From assembly GCA_026686845.1 (NCBI GenBank), contig JAIVEN010000006.1, positions 37,122,501 through 37,186,500 of the forward strand: DNA of 64,000 bases, given 5' to 3'. Under the pieces are notes generated by a model. The model was not told the origin of the DNA. It worked only from the letters and a program-made list of their open reading frames with translations, and made no database searches. The stretch is from Adenanthera pavonina. Its lineage: Eukaryota > Streptophyta > Magnoliopsida > Fabales > Fabaceae. Made by a program: the position numbers and the translations under genes. This document shows positions 21,463-33,517 of this stretch, piece by piece. Position 1 is the first letter of the stretch; each line of letters starts with the position of its first letter.

Positions 21463-23282
21463 ATGGCAAGAGTTAAAATTCCTGGAACAGGAAAAGCTGT
21501 GGCCCGTCCGAAAAGGAATGTTAAATCACAATATGCTACCAAAGAAGGAGAGAAATCAAAGAGAAAAGCCGAACCCAGTAAAGCTACTCCCTCTAAACGC
21601 CAGAAATCTTCATCCAAAGCAGAATCCCAGAAATCTGGCCCCTCCTCTTCAAAAAGTGCAGAACCGTCTGCTCCTGCTGCTGCCTCTTCTGCCTCTTCCA
21701 GTACTGAATCTGGAGAGTTTGAATTGACTACACTACCACTATGGAGCACTCCTGAGATTCAAGAAGAGTACACTACCAAGTTTTCCAACAAAAAGGTAAT
21801 CAAGCCTCATTGTGTGAATGTGGAACAATTTCTGATTTCCAACAATTTTGATGCTGCTATATGGTTGTTAAGATATAAAAATTTGTTGGAAATTGCTGAA
21901 AGATATGATGATGAAGTAGTGAAGACTTGGTATGCGTCTCTTAAGTATAACAGCAAGAAGATGAAATGGGAGGTCACCTTGAGATCAAGGACCATTTGGC
22001 TTGCTGATGAAACATTCAATGAGGTGTTAGAAATCCCAGGACAAGATGGGCTAAAAGTTGACTTAACAGCCTCTGGGTATATGGATGAGGCAAGCACAGC
22101 AGATGAAGAAGGTGGATCCTTTCTGTACTACAAGGAGAGCACCATTTTGGACACCTTATTCAGGAGAAGGGAGAACAGGCCAACAATAAATCTGTTGAAG
22201 CCCACAGACCTAAGTGTACAAGTCAGAATCCTGCACTACATAGTGTCAAGGATCATTTTCAACAAGGGTGGTAGCTTCAATCTGATAACAAGGGCAGAGG
22301 CTCATGTGATGACTGCTATCATTCGTGGGAAGCTGATCAATATGGGTCATATCATCCTTCAGTGAATGATAAAGGCAAGGGATCAGAGGAAGGATTCCAC
22401 ACTCCCCTATGCTGCAATTGTTTCAAGAATCCTGCAGCATGCTAGGATTCAGCACATTGAGAAAGAGAAAGGGAAACTCACTGAGGCATTCAAGGAGGAG
22501 GAACTGCAAAGAATGGGCATTGAGAAAGATGAAGGACGATGGGTTGGAAAGGGAGCAGGAAAAACTGAAGACCTGTTCTTTGTCCCTTTGAGATTGCCTC
22601 CTCTGACCATGATACTGATATGGATGGTGATGGTGCTATGAAAACACCAAGTCCTGGTCCACCCTTGGACTATGGATTAGAAGGAGAAGGTCTTCAAGAA
22701 TCAAGCCCTCTTGAGCCAATGCAAGAAGATGCTCTGGATTCAATTCTGTCCATTCAAGAATCAGAGCAAGTTGAAAGACTGGTTGAAGCCATTTCAACCT
22801 CTTCTGTGCCAGAAGGAGCAAGCAATGTGGAAAGGAGCATTGTGCCTGTTGTAGATTATCTTGCCATTGCTCACAATGCTCTGCTGCTAGCTCAAAGGAG
22901 AAGGCTGGAAGAAATGTTTCCTCCTGCTGAACCACCTTCTCAATCTATTGCTGCTTATGGGCTTTCAGAGCACCAAAGAGCTCAACTAGCTCTTTCTAGG
23001 CAGGAAATGCAAGTACTGCTTGAGGTCTCTGATGATGAAGAAGAACCTGCTGAGCCCCCTGCACCAGTTCAGCCAGAGATTCCTTTTGCTCCTGTCCCCC
23101 TTCGTGCTGTTCCTATCACTCAGATACCTCCTCCAATGGACTTTGTTGGACTTCCTGATGATGCCAAAAAGGGGGAGAAGATAAAGCAAACTGGGAAGCA
23201 AACTGGGACCAAGCAAGCTGGAAAATCTGCTGAGCCATCTGGAAAAGGAAAGACTTACAGCAAGAAGCCAAAGAAGAAGTGA
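21463..23282 (+). pseudogene. Sirevirus third ORF, disrupted; unknown function
   Basis: An extra ORF of about 606 codons, interrupted by a TGA at 22363-22365 where the same frame then continues (22366-22641), and by an apparent 1-nt loss near 22583-22590 after which the frame 22620-23282 carries on. The N-terminus is basic and serine/alanine-rich, with a bipartite nuclear-localisation-like K-R-K-x10-K-R-Q-K pattern. The middle (about residues 85-260) resembles the plant transposon-associated ORFs often found in Copia and Gypsy elements. The C-terminus is acidic and proline-rich, then lysine-rich. I see no signal peptide or membrane segment, so an envelope role is unsupported. The family call is tentative. 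Confidence 0.7.
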
Positions 23283-23485
23283 TGACTTAGATCTTAGGCT
23301 GATTATTCTTGTTGTATCTTGTTTTATTTGGGTGTTTTGTATTTGGTTGTTTGATTTTAAGAACTACTCTTTAATTGGAATTTGTATTACAATAGTTTGG
23401 TGATATATAGTATGTTCTTGATTGCAATATTTTGGGCGTTAAATCTCTTCACTTAATCTGTTATTTTGATATCTTATGCATATGT

Positions 23486-23564
23486 TGAGGGGGAGCTTAT
23501 GAAAGCAAACCCAAGTACTAATCCAGTTTGTGAGTTGTTTTGTCATCATCAAAAAGGGGGAGAA
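23486..23564 (+). other. Polypurine tracts
   Basis: Two purine runs, GAGGGGGAG (23488-23494 region) and AAAAAGGGGGAGAA (23551-23564). The second abuts the 3' LTR and should prime plus-strand DNA synthesis. Paired tracts are typical of Sireviruses. Confidence 0.85.
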
Positions 23565-25289
23565 TGTTGATGAAAGAGTTTTGATGATTTTAAACCAACA
23601 CTCAAGATCTTGGATTGAAGATATCAAAGGAGATCAAAGCTGTTCCAAGTGAAGATTTTCTGAGTATTTGCTGTTAGATCTCTTGTAGGATCTTTAGTTT
23701 TTGTTATGATTGGGTAAAAGGTTTTGATTTGAAGAAAAGATGTTTTCAAACTTTGATTTTATGTTAAATCCTTGAATATTTGAAAAACACCCACAAACAG
23801 ACGAAGGTTAAAAGTTTAAACTAAACTGTCAAGTTAGAAATTCGAACTTTGCCTTTGGAAATTCGAATTTCGAGCTAAAACTGATTAAGTCTGAAGAGAT
23901 GGCTCTCTGTCAGACGAATTTTTGTGGTTCAAAATTCGAATTTTCATCTAGTCTGAAAGAAGCCTTTCTGGTGACAGACGAACTTCACACTTCCAAAATT
24001 CGAATTTCAAGTAAAATGAAGTTTGTGAAAACCAAAGAAATTCGTCTGAAACCATGACAAAGTGCATCTGAAATCAAAAGATATTCAGCTTGAAAAATGC
24101 TCTCTGACAGACGAATTTCGAGATTCCAACACTCGAATTTTCATATAAGTCTGAAAGAAGCTTCTTTACAACAGACGAACTTTGAGTCTTCAAAATTTGA
24201 ATTTCAGACAAAACAAAACTTGAGAAAATAGAAGAAATTCGTCTGAAACTATGTTAAAGTTCATCTGAGATCAAGAATGAGTTAAGTCTCAAAATTGCTC
24301 TCTGACAGACGAATGTCACCCTTTCAAAATTCGAATTTCGAAGAAAGTAAACTACTGTGTCTCTTTATACGTTCAATGGACAGACGAATTTTGGATACCA
24401 AAATTCGAATTTCGAAGACACTGTAGCAAATTGAAAATACTGTTCACACTTAACCAAAAATCTTTCTTCTTGAAAATTCGTATGTCACATTGTGAAAATG
24501 TTTTATAAGTTTCAAAATTTGAATTTCACTTCATGAACAGACGAACTTCGTGTTGTAACGTTGAAAGCTTTAACCTTCGGTTCCTTCGAAATTCGTCTGT
24601 TGACCAACCAAAATTTGAATTTCAGTATGTCAGAAACATTAAATGCGGTTGGTAAACGGATAGTTTTTCAGAGTAACCGTTGGATAACTTCCCCAACGGA
24701 TAGATTTAGTCTCTAACGGATATTTGAGACCTAAATCTATAAATACAACATCATTTGAAGTTGTGGGTATTGAATCAAACTTGTATACACTGAATTTATG
24801 CTAAATCTTCTTCTCAAAAGCTCTTACCCTCTCAACTTCTATATATACACTTAAACTTTCATATCTACTCTTTTCAAGAGAGTTATTTCATTGTAATCAA
24901 TCTACTCTTCATCTGGAAGATAGATTTACTTGTGAGGGGTATTCACAAGGGGATTGAGAAGCACATAGTGAAAGTGCTTGGAGAGTTTGAGAGAGCTCAG
25001 AAACAGAGCATACTTGTTGTACTGCGGCCTTAGCAAGAAGCCCATTGAAATTCTTGCTGTATAGTGGATAAATCTCAAGAGGTGTCTTGGGGACTGGATG
25101 TAGGTCAAGTGGAAAGACCGAACCAGGATAAATTACTGAGTTTTCTTCTCCCTATCTTCACTTTTCAGCTTGCTCTGTTTTACGCATTATTTTCATTATA
25201 CTGTGATATCTCCACTTACCTCACCTTGTGCAGAAAATTTTCAATCTTCCCAATTCACCCCCCCTCTTGGGAAGCCAGCCTTGCTAACA
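23565..25289 (+). repeat. 3' LTR of the Sirevirus element
   Basis: 1,725 bp, the same length as the 5' LTR. By eye the two differ at about four positions, including CAAATTTCG/CGAATTTCG, AAAACACTG/AAAATACTG, ATTCGAAT/ATTTGAAT and GAAGTCAG/GAAGCCAG, which is about 0.2 percent divergence. The target duplicate AGAAG follows at 25290-25294. Confidence 0.95.
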
Positions 25290-25462
25290 AGAAGGATTAG
25301 AGATAGTAATTAATATGGATGTTAAAATTTTATAAATTAAATAAGAGTAATATTGGAAACACGTAATTTTTTTAAAATTTAATATTTTTAACTAATTATA
25401 GTTAATTTTATTAATATGTGTGAAGTTATTAGAAATGAGTTTTATATTAGTGACAGGGAGAG

Positions 25463-25852
25463 TGATGGATTAATATATTAATAATTTGATATATTGATTC
25501 AGTTTTGCACTGGAAGGGAAGGTTAAATTTTTCTTTTTTGGGCCCCTACTTGATTTTCTACCTCAAACTGATGCAACTGGCATTTTCAAATTTCTTTTAT
25601 CTAAAACAAATGGGCTTATTGCCTTTCAACTATCGGATGCTATAAGCCCATTTCGGTTGCGTGGAATGTTTTCTTGGTTTTGAGCCTGGTTCCTGTGTGA
25701 GGTCCATCCAAGGAAATTTGATTGGTTTCTACAAGCAGACATATATTAATTCATAAAAAAAATAAACATAAAAAAAATTGATTGGGTCCTGTGTTATGCT
25801 ATTACTTATATATTCAAATTTGTAAGCTCTTATTTTTCTAAAGTATTAAATA
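25463..25852. other. Intergenic DNA, nothing recognised
   Basis: Contains a moderately GC-rich patch (25540-25740) without an open frame or known motif. Confidence 0.45.
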
Positions 25853-26096
25853 TTCTCTGTATTTCAAAATAATTGTCACATTAGAATTATACACACAAAT
25901 TAAAAAAGTTACTAAATAGCCTAAAAATTAATAAAGTTTAATTATATTTTATTATAATATCCTCATTAGTTATATAGTATATTCTTTAATGCTTCTCTCT
26001 TTCTTTACTATTATTGAATGATAAACTTGTAAAAAATCATTAATATCACATTGAAAATGGTAAAGTAACAATTATGATCTTTTGAAATAAAGGGAG
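25853..26096. mobile_element. Stowaway-like MITE
   Basis: TA-flanked, 244 bp. The left end TTCTCTGTATTTCAAAATAA and the right end, reverse-complemented CTCCCTTTATTTCAAAAGAT, form inverted repeats with a few mismatches. Confidence 0.7.
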
Positions 26097-26279
26097 TATA
26101 AAAATGTAAATATGAAATTCAATTTAAGTAATTTCTATATTATTATTATAAAAGATATTTAACAAATTTACAAAAAAAAGATATTTAATGAATTTTCAAA
26201 TAATTTGACATCTACATAGCTAAATCGATTTTCAAATACAAAAAACCTCCTCATCTAACACTTTTGCGAGAGGCTCAAG

Positions 26280-26880
26280 TAGGACTATTCAATAAAACCC
26301 GAGACTTAGTCCAACTTGGCCCTATCGGGTTGGGTTAATTTTTGGGCCAGACTAAACTTCAAGCCAAGTGTGGTTAACTTGGCTCATGGTATATTTATAT
26401 ATATATATATATACATTTTTTATCTTTTGTTTCTTTTCTATTATTTTGTGTATATTGATTGATTTTATTATAGGATGTTTTTCCCATGGTATCTTACATA
26501 ATCATGAAAAAGTTTTTAAAATTTTAATTATTTAATTTTATTTAAAATTTTGAATTGATTTCTTAATTTGATATTGCATGAAAATAATATATGATTGTGA
26601 ATATTCATAATTATGAAAAACTTTAATTTATATCCTAATGTTAGTTTTCAAGAAAATATATTTTTAAATATAAATAATTATATTTTTATTGAGAAATAAA
26701 GTTAATTTCTTATTATTTTTTATTTTTTGATATTTTAAAAATTATTTGACATATTTTTATTTTGTTAATAAATAAAGTTAATTTCTTGTATCTAGTCTGG
26801 TTTGCTTGAGTTTCCATCAAGTCAGGCAATAAGCGAGGGTCGAACCTAAGCTAACCTAGCTCATGCACACCTCTAACCTT
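26280..26880. repeat. Unclassified dispersed element, probably non-autonomous DNA transposon
   Basis: Bounded by less AT-rich blocks (GGGTTGGGTTAATTTTTGGGCC-like region at about 26325-26350 and GCTCATGCACACCTCTAAC at about 26858) around an AT-rich core with a (TA)n run near 26397-26413. Blocks of this kind often mark non-autonomous plant DNA elements. I could not define inverted repeats or a target duplication. Confidence 0.35.
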
Positions 26881-27454
26881 AAGAACATGCTAAGTGTGTT
26901 TGATTTCCTATTATAAATGAGATTTTATAGTTTTCGAAATCGAAGCTACTCTCACATTGTTTTGATCCAAAAATGACCATATTTTGACCAAAATCAACTG
27001 CAAACCAATTTCAATCTCAAACTTGAAAGACATCCCAAAAGAAATCTAAAATTTGGAAGAAAAATATAATTAAGGACCTACGTCCTTAGTTAAAAAAGAA
27101 TTGTGATGCATGAAATGTCACTAAAGTCTTATCATTTACAAGTCATGTTTGGAAATTCACATTTCTATCTCATCGAATTTATAAATAACCCTAAGCAATT
27201 TACAAGTAAAATGGGTGGAGTGTGAACATGAGATCTTATTATTTACAAGTCATATTTGAAAATTTACATTTCTATCATATAAAATTTACAAGTAATCCTC
27301 ATTGGTTTACAAGTGAAATGGGTGGAGGTTGTTAACATTTTATTTACAAGTCATATTTAAGATTTTACAACGTTGTTTCACATTGACACACCCTCAACAA
27401 TTTACAAGTGAGGTGGATGGAGTGTGAACATGGAATTCTCCAAGGACATTTGAT

Positions 27455-27850
27455 AGCCCGTTTAGTTTAATTACATGAGGATAATGTGATGAGATGTAAT
27501 GTAATGTGATGAGATAGTGATTATATGTGGGTTTATTTGGAAGATACTGGGGATATGAAAAATAAATATATTTTTTTTATTTAATTAAATACAAACACGA
27601 AGTTGATGGGTTTTAAATAAATGTGAATGTGAATAATTTGTTTTCATAAGGGTAATATGGTCATTTTATCTCCATTACATGCATGTAATGCCCAATACTC
27701 AACTTTTGGGAAGCGTTATCTATTACATAAATTTAAGTAATCAGCATTACACATGTAATCCTCACATCGCCAACCAAATGTTACTAATCAGGTAATGTGA
27801 AGATCATTACCTTTACATACCCCTCCTGTAATCGAACCAAAGAGGCACTT
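27455..27850. mobile_element. Probable Tourist/hAT-like MITE
   Basis: The left end GCCCGTTTAGTTTAATTACA and the right end, reverse-complemented GCCTCTTTGGTTCGATTACA, form imperfect inverted repeats enclosing about 390 bp. The interior is rich in TGTAATG/CATTACA strings. The target duplication is unclear, so the superfamily is unsure. Confidence 0.55.
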
Positions 27851-28641
27851 AGGTGGAACAATTCTTTCTAACATATAAGGACCTAATTTTTATGTTTATT
27901 TTATTTTTCAAAAATTTGGATGCTTTAGAGATATTTTATTGTTTTTTTGGAGAGGGTCCTTAAATTATATGTCATTTACCCTTGAATTTATTACTCATTA
28001 CAAGCTTGGTTCAGAAAAGTGGACAGAAACAGTTGATTCATTCATCATATCAAGAACTTCATCGTACAACAATCAATAGTTACTTTAAGAAGTCTATCGT
28101 ACATTTCCCATCCTAAATACAAACAACCTTTTAATGTAGTTGTAGATATAGGATTTTTTTAAAAAATATATATATAATATAATATTTATTATACATTAAA
28201 AAAAATACATCTATTCAATTCATAAAAAAATAAAAAAATAAATTTAATAATAATAGTTTTAAAAACACTTTGCTGATTTTTAAAAAATAAAAATAATTAA
28301 ATAATTTTAACTTATATTTTTTATTTATATAATTTAATTAAAAAAATCTCACATTAAAAATTTGATATTGTATTAGCTTTATATGTAGGTTTGTTGGCCA
28401 AAAAATAGCTTTATTTGTGGATTCTGTTTTTCCCCCTAACTATGTGATTTCAATGATAAAGAACTAATAGATCCTTGACTTTTAAGAAAAATGAAAGTGT
28501 GATCCCATGAGAATTCAAATTTATTATACTGTATAGTCTAGCAATTCCAAAGATTGCATTTTGCATAAATCCGTATCACCTGTAAGTACGAGACCCTTGT
28601 CTCTTTTTCCATCATGGTTCTCTCGGCAATAAAAGACCCAG
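27851..28641. other. Intergenic DNA downstream of MYB-A
   Basis: AT-rich with no recognised gene. The part nearest MYB-A would hold its 3' untranslated region if that locus is transcribed. Confidence 0.4.
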
Positions 28642-28839
28642 CTACCTACATCCATCTCCTACCCCAAGAAAATAAGCCACCTTCTTAAGCTCCACTTTTA
28701 AATTAGTTGAGTCCAGAGGCTTACCGATATTTTCTGATGAAACTTTATTCTGTTCTTCTTCCTCATCATTACGTGGAAGCTCATCAGTCAAATCATCCGA
28801 CATGAGAAGAACTTGGTTCTGATCAATTTGATCATCATC

Positions 28840-28896
28840 ATCATCTTCACCATTGTCAATGAGAAAGTTGCTTAAAGCATGATCATCAAGAGTACC
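28840..28896. repeat. 57-bp duplication of MYB-A exon, left copy
   Basis: Matches 33518-33574 with three mismatches in 57. It lies left of the Ale element and joins the truncated 5' LTR at the microhomology ACC. This is far longer than the 5-bp duplication an integrase makes, so it arose in another way. Confidence 0.8.
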
Positions 28897-29022
28897 AATT
28901 CTTTTATTAACTTAGTTAGAGTTTAGTTAGGAAAATTGCATATATATATATATATGTACATGTGATTCGTATTATTCAATTAATGAAAATTTTCCTTGCA
29001 TTCCCATTCGATTCTAATATCA
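28897..29022 (+). repeat. 5' LTR of the Ale-type element, truncated
   Basis: Aligns with the last 120 or so bases of the 3' LTR (shared TTAGTTAGGAAAATTG and TCAATTAATGAAAATTTTCC) and ends AATATCA next to the primer site TGGTATCAGAG. Its beginning is replaced by duplicated MYB sequence. Confidence 0.85.
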
Positions 29023-29087
29023 TGGTATCAGAGAATTAAGCTCTTGCTACCTTCTTCTCTCTAAATTCCTTCAATTTTTTTTTCTTC

Positions 29088-32000
29088 ATGGCTTCATCCG
29101 GCGCCGCTGTTTCTTCCGCTGTGTCAACCTCTGCTTTTTCCGATCCTACTTGTGATCTCTCCAGTCCTTTCTATATCCATCCTAATGAAAACCCAACCCT
29201 TGTCCTGGTGTCACCTCCGCTAGAAGGATCCAACTACCATGCCTAGGCTCGATCAATGCATGGAGCTCTCTTGTCAAAGAACAAATTGAAGTTTATTGAT
29301 GGTACTCTTCGACAACCTCCTTCCTCTGATTCAATCTATTCTGTTTGGGAGCATTGCAATCATCTTGTGCAAGGTTGGATTTCCAAGAGTGTTTCTCCAA
29401 CGATTGCACAGAGCATATTGTGGATCGACATTAATGCTCAAGATGTTTGTAATGATCGTAAGACGAGATTCTCGAAGTTTGAAAAATTTCGTATATCTGA
29501 GCTACAAGAGGAAATTTATGCTCTTAAGTAAGGTGATTCTACTGTCAGCGAATATTTCACTCGATTGAAAATCCTGTATGATGAACTTGCTAATTTGAGA
29601 CCTATCAAACCATGTTCCTATGGTGCACATACATACCGTGAAAAGGATACTGTGATTCACTTCTTGAAGGGCCTTAATGAGCAGTACAACACTGTGAAAT
29701 CGCAGATCATGTTGCTTGATCCTCTTCTTGACCTTAATGAAACTTTTTCCCTTGTTCTTCTTCAAGATGAGAATTCACAAGTTCTATACATCCTCAGATC
29801 TTGTTTAGCAAGGCTCTTTCTCGTTTACTTGCTCCTGCTACCAGATCAAATGGGAATGTACTAGTCAAGCAATGTACCTTTTGTGGGAAGCATCGCCATA
29901 CTATAGAGACGTGCTATAAAAAGTATGGTTATCCTCCTGGATTCAAATTCTGCAATCAAGTTGCTTCTGCTGTGGTGAATAATTTCACAACTCAAACGTC
30001 TGATTTGTCTCAAGATTCTGCTCTTATTTCATAGTCTTTAGCATCTTCTTCCACTCAAGCATCTGTTCTGAATCAACTCACACCTAAGTAATTTCAGCGT
30101 CTCCTCACACTTTTGCAACTTGAGTCATCTCAATCTCTAACCTCTACCTCCACTTCTTCTATTAATCAAATTTCTAGCACCACTTCAAGTATTGTTTCTT
30201 CTCACTGCTCTTCTTGGATCACCTGGATTATTGATTCAAGTGCCACTGATCACGTGTGTAATTCTTTAGCTTGTTTTTCCACTTACCACTCTATTTCTCC
30301 TATTAATGTTCGCTTACCTACAGGCACTCATGTCACTGCCACTCATTCAGGCATGATTTATCTTTCCTCCACCTTGATTCTTGTTAATGTTTTGTATATT
30401 CCTGATTTTGCTTTTAATATCATTTCTGTTTCAAAAATTACATGGTCCATTAATTGTTTTGTTACCTTTTTTGTTTCTTTTTATCAAATACACTTAGTCC
30501 AGCCTTTGAAGATGATTGGTACAGCTAACCTCTTTGAAGGACTATGTTTTTTACGTGCAGAATTGCCATCTCTTTCTCAGCCTGTCTCCACACAATTTCA
30601 CATTCATTTTGTTTCTGCTGATTCAGCTACTCTATGGCATCTCAAACTTGGTCATCTCTCTTTTTCTAGGCTTTCTGTTTTAAATAAGCAATTTCCATTT
30701 ATTTCTTGTACTCCTCATGATTCCCCATGCGATAAATGTCATTTAGCTAAGCAAAGAAAATTGTCTTTTCCTATTAGTCATAGTCATAGTGTTCACACTT
30801 TTGATCTTATACATGTTGACATATAGGGACCCTATTCTGTACCCTCTATTCAAGGCTATAAATACATTTTGACTATTGCTGATGATAAATCTCGTTACAC
30901 TTGGATTTTTCTGATGAAGACAAAATCTGAAACTAGAGTTCATTTGCAAAATTTTATTTCCTTAGTTGATACTCAATTTTCTTCTAAAATAAAAATTATT
31001 CGATCCGACAATGGTTTGGAATTCTCTATGTCTTCCTTTTATTCATCAAAGGGTATTCTTCATCAGACTTCTTGTGTGGAAACTCCTCAACAAAATGGGA
31101 TTGTGGAAAGAAAGCATCAACATATTTTAAATGTAGCTTGTGCATTAATTTTTCATTCTCACGTTCCCATTGTTTACTGGTCTTATACCATTTTGCATGC
31201 TGTTTACATCATTAATCGCCTTCCTTCTCCAATTCTGAATAATTCCACTCCTTTCGAACTTTTGTATCATCAACCACCTACTTTCAATCATTTCAAAGTT
31301 TTTGGATCCCTTTGTTTTGCATCTATCATTTCCTCAACGGGTTCTAAATTTTCTCCTCAAGCTATTAAATGCGTTTTCTTAGGTTTTTAGTCTGACACTA
31401 AAGGTTTCTGTTGCTTAATCTTTCTACTAAATCCATTTTTCTTTCTCGAGATGTTCTTTTTTATGAAACAGTTTTTCCTTTTCATCAAGCATCTTCCATT
31501 TCACTTGATTCTTCTTTTCCTTCCTTACATCTTGATTCTACTGTTACCTATGATGACCATCCACCTTTTTCTTCTCATCCATCTCCTTCGCCTTCTCCTT
31601 CCTTTGCTCCTCCTCTTCGACGTTCTACTAGATCTTGCAAACCTCCCTCCTATCTACATGATTATCACTGTGTTGTTCAAAGTTCTGCTTACCAATCATC
31701 TCTCAAAGGGAATACTCGCTATCCTTTGTCTTCTGTTCTCTCTTATTTTCACCTATCTCCTAAATATCGACATTCTATCCTTTCTATTTTCACTATCATT
31801 GAGCCCAAATCTTATTCTCAAGCTGTCAAATGTCCTGAATGGACAGTTGCTATGGCTGCTGAAATTGCAACACTTGAACAAAATAATACTTGGGTTTTAA
31901 CTCCTCTTCCACCCGGCAAGCAGCCCATTGGTTGCAGATGGGTCTATAGGCTTAAATACAGGGCTGATGGTTCTCTCAAAAGGCACAAAGCCAGGTTAGT

Positions 32001-33362
32001 AGCCAAGGGTTATACACAAACTAGAGGTGTGGACTATTTTGACACCTTGTCACCTGTTGCCAAAGTTACTACAATTCGTTTACTTTTGTCTCTAGCTGCA
32101 GCTCAAGGTTGGTTCTTACATCAACTCGATGTAAATAACACTTTTCTTCATGGAAACCTTCATGAAGACGTTTACATGCAGCTTCCTCCTGGTTTCACTC
32201 ATTCTAATTCTAATATGGTGTGCAAGTTGTAAAAATCCCTGTATGGTCTCAAACAAGCCAGTCGACAATGGTTCTCCAAGTTATCCTCTGCTCTGCTCTC
32301 TTATGGCTACACTCAGTCACAAGCTGATCATTCTCTTTTTGTCAAATTTACTTCTACTTCCTATACTACTTTATTGGTCTATGTTGATGATATTGTTCTT
32401 ACTGGAACTGACATAGTTGAAATCAACACTGTTAAGCAACGTCTGGATCAAACTTTTAAAATCAAAGACCTTGGTGAGTTGAAGTATTTTCTTGGTCTTG
32501 AGATTGCTCATTCTAGTGAAGGGATTGTTCTCTCCCAATGCAAGTTTGATTTGGAGCTTCTTCAAGATGCTGGTTTGTTGGGTTATAAGCCTGCTTCAAC
32601 TCCTATGGATCCTCATCTTCGGCTTCCTAAAGATAGTGGTCTTTCTATTGATGATCCTGCTTCTTGCAGATGTCTAATTGGTCGTCTTCTGTACTTAACC
32701 ACTACTTGCCCAAATTTAAGCTTTGCTGTTCAAAATCTCAGTCAATTCTCTTCTAATCCTTGACAGCCTAATATGAATACTGCCATTCGTGTTCTTCATT
32801 ACCTCAAAGGAGCACCTGGCAAAGGTATCCTTTTTCCTTCCACTTCTTCTTTCAAATTGAAGGCTTTTAGCAACTTTGATTGGGCTACCTGTCCAGATAG
32901 TTGTCGCTCTGTTACTGGTTATTGTACTTTTCTTAGCTCTTCTTTGATTTCTTGGAAGTCCAAAAAGCAGCCAACTGTGTCTCGCTCCTCCTCTAAAGCT
33001 GAGTATCGTGCACTGGCTTCTACTACCTGTGAGATTCAATGGTTACTTTATCTTCTTCATGATCTTCATATTGAGCTTCCTGATTCTGCTTTGCTTTACT
33101 GTGATAATCAATCAGCTCTGCAAATTGCTGCTAACCCTGCTTTCCATGAGAGGATGAAGCACATTGAATTGGATTGTCATCTTATTCGGGAAAAGTTCAA
33201 GCTAAGATGATTCATTTACTCCCTATTTGTTCTTCTGATCAGCTGGCAGATATTTTTACTAAGCCTCTTCATCCAGTTGCTTTTCATACTTTGATCTCCA
33301 AGCTAGGCATGAAGGATATCCATGCTCCAGCTTGGGGTGGGGGGGGGGGGTTACAGCTATAA
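29088..33362 (+). pseudogene. Ale-type Gag-Pol, multiply disrupted
   Basis: The frame starts at ATG 29088. Gag has the Copia-like N-terminal domain (first stop TAG near 29244, replacing a tryptophan) and a zinc knuckle C-T-F-C-x4-H-x4-C at about 29878. Pol shows protease D-S-S-A-T-D-H, the H-L-K-L-G-H pre-integrase motif, C-x2-C, integrase S-D-N-G-L-E-F and V-E-R-K-H, RT with Y-V-D-D near 32380, and RNase H with K-A-E-Y. At least six stops (near 29244, 29529, 30032, 30824, 32230, 32761) and frameshifts near 29790, 31395 and 33190 inactivate it. Confidence 0.9.
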
Positions 33363-33517
33363 CTTAGTTAGCTAGCTAGTTTATTTGTTATGTATTTAAC
33401 CAATTATTTTATTAACTTAGTTGGAGTTTAGTTAGGAAAATTGTATATATATACATGTAATCTGTATTATTCAATTAATGAAAATTTTCCTTGTATTCCC
33501 ATTCGATTATGATATCA
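33350..33517 (+). repeat. 3' LTR of the Ale-type element
   Basis: About 168 bp following a long G run, ending GATATCA. The exact start is obscured because the usual TG appears mutated or absorbed in the G run. MYB-A exon sequence resumes at 33518. Confidence 0.75.

Larger units (their letters stand above)
13720..25289 (+). mobile_element. Full-length Sirevirus-type Copia LTR retrotransposon
   Basis: An 11,570-bp Ty1/Copia element with two 1,725-bp LTRs (TG..CA), a tRNA-iMet primer site, gag, pol, an extra third ORF and two polypurine tracts. It is flanked by the 5-bp duplication AGAAG (13715-13719 and 25290-25294). The Sirevirus/SIRE lineage is supported by its large size, the two zinc knuckles in a long Gag, the extra ORF after pol, and the TCATCATCAAAAAGGGGGAG sequence before the 3' LTR. 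I count only about four differences between the LTRs, so insertion was very recent. The LTRs and the pol-ORF3 spacer share an unusual short-motif array. Confidence 0.95.
13575..25462. mobile_element. Old MITE split by the Sirevirus insertion
   Basis: The left remnant (13575-13719) begins after TA with CTTCATCCAATTCTTAATAT. The right remnant (25295-25462), reverse-complemented, begins CTCTCCCTGTCACTAATAT. Removing the LTR element and one target duplicate would leave about 310 bp, a usual MITE size. The right flank is TG rather than TA, so the boundary is uncertain. Confidence 0.45.
28897..33517 (+). mobile_element. Ale-type Copia retrotransposon, degenerate, 5' truncated
   Basis: A 4.6-kb Ty1/Copia element in antisense orientation within MYB-A exon 3. 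It has short LTRs, an iMet primer site at 29023-29033, one gag-pol region and a G-rich polypurine tract at 33333-33350. Small size, short LTRs and the Gag start I-H-P-N-E-N-P-T-L-V-L-V fit the Ale/Retrofit lineage. The 5' LTR lacks its first 50 or so bases. The LTR remnants differ at several sites and the coding region has many stops, so it is much older than the Sirevirus. Confidence 0.88.

Noticed and set aside
21463..23282. ORF3 as a retroviral-type envelope gene
   Set aside because: No signal peptide, transmembrane segment or fusion-like region is visible; the product looks basic and nuclear-like.
31451..31900. Overlapping plus-strand frame in the Ale-type element
   Set aside because: It is a leucine/phenylalanine-rich shadow of the RT region, which is the conserved frame.
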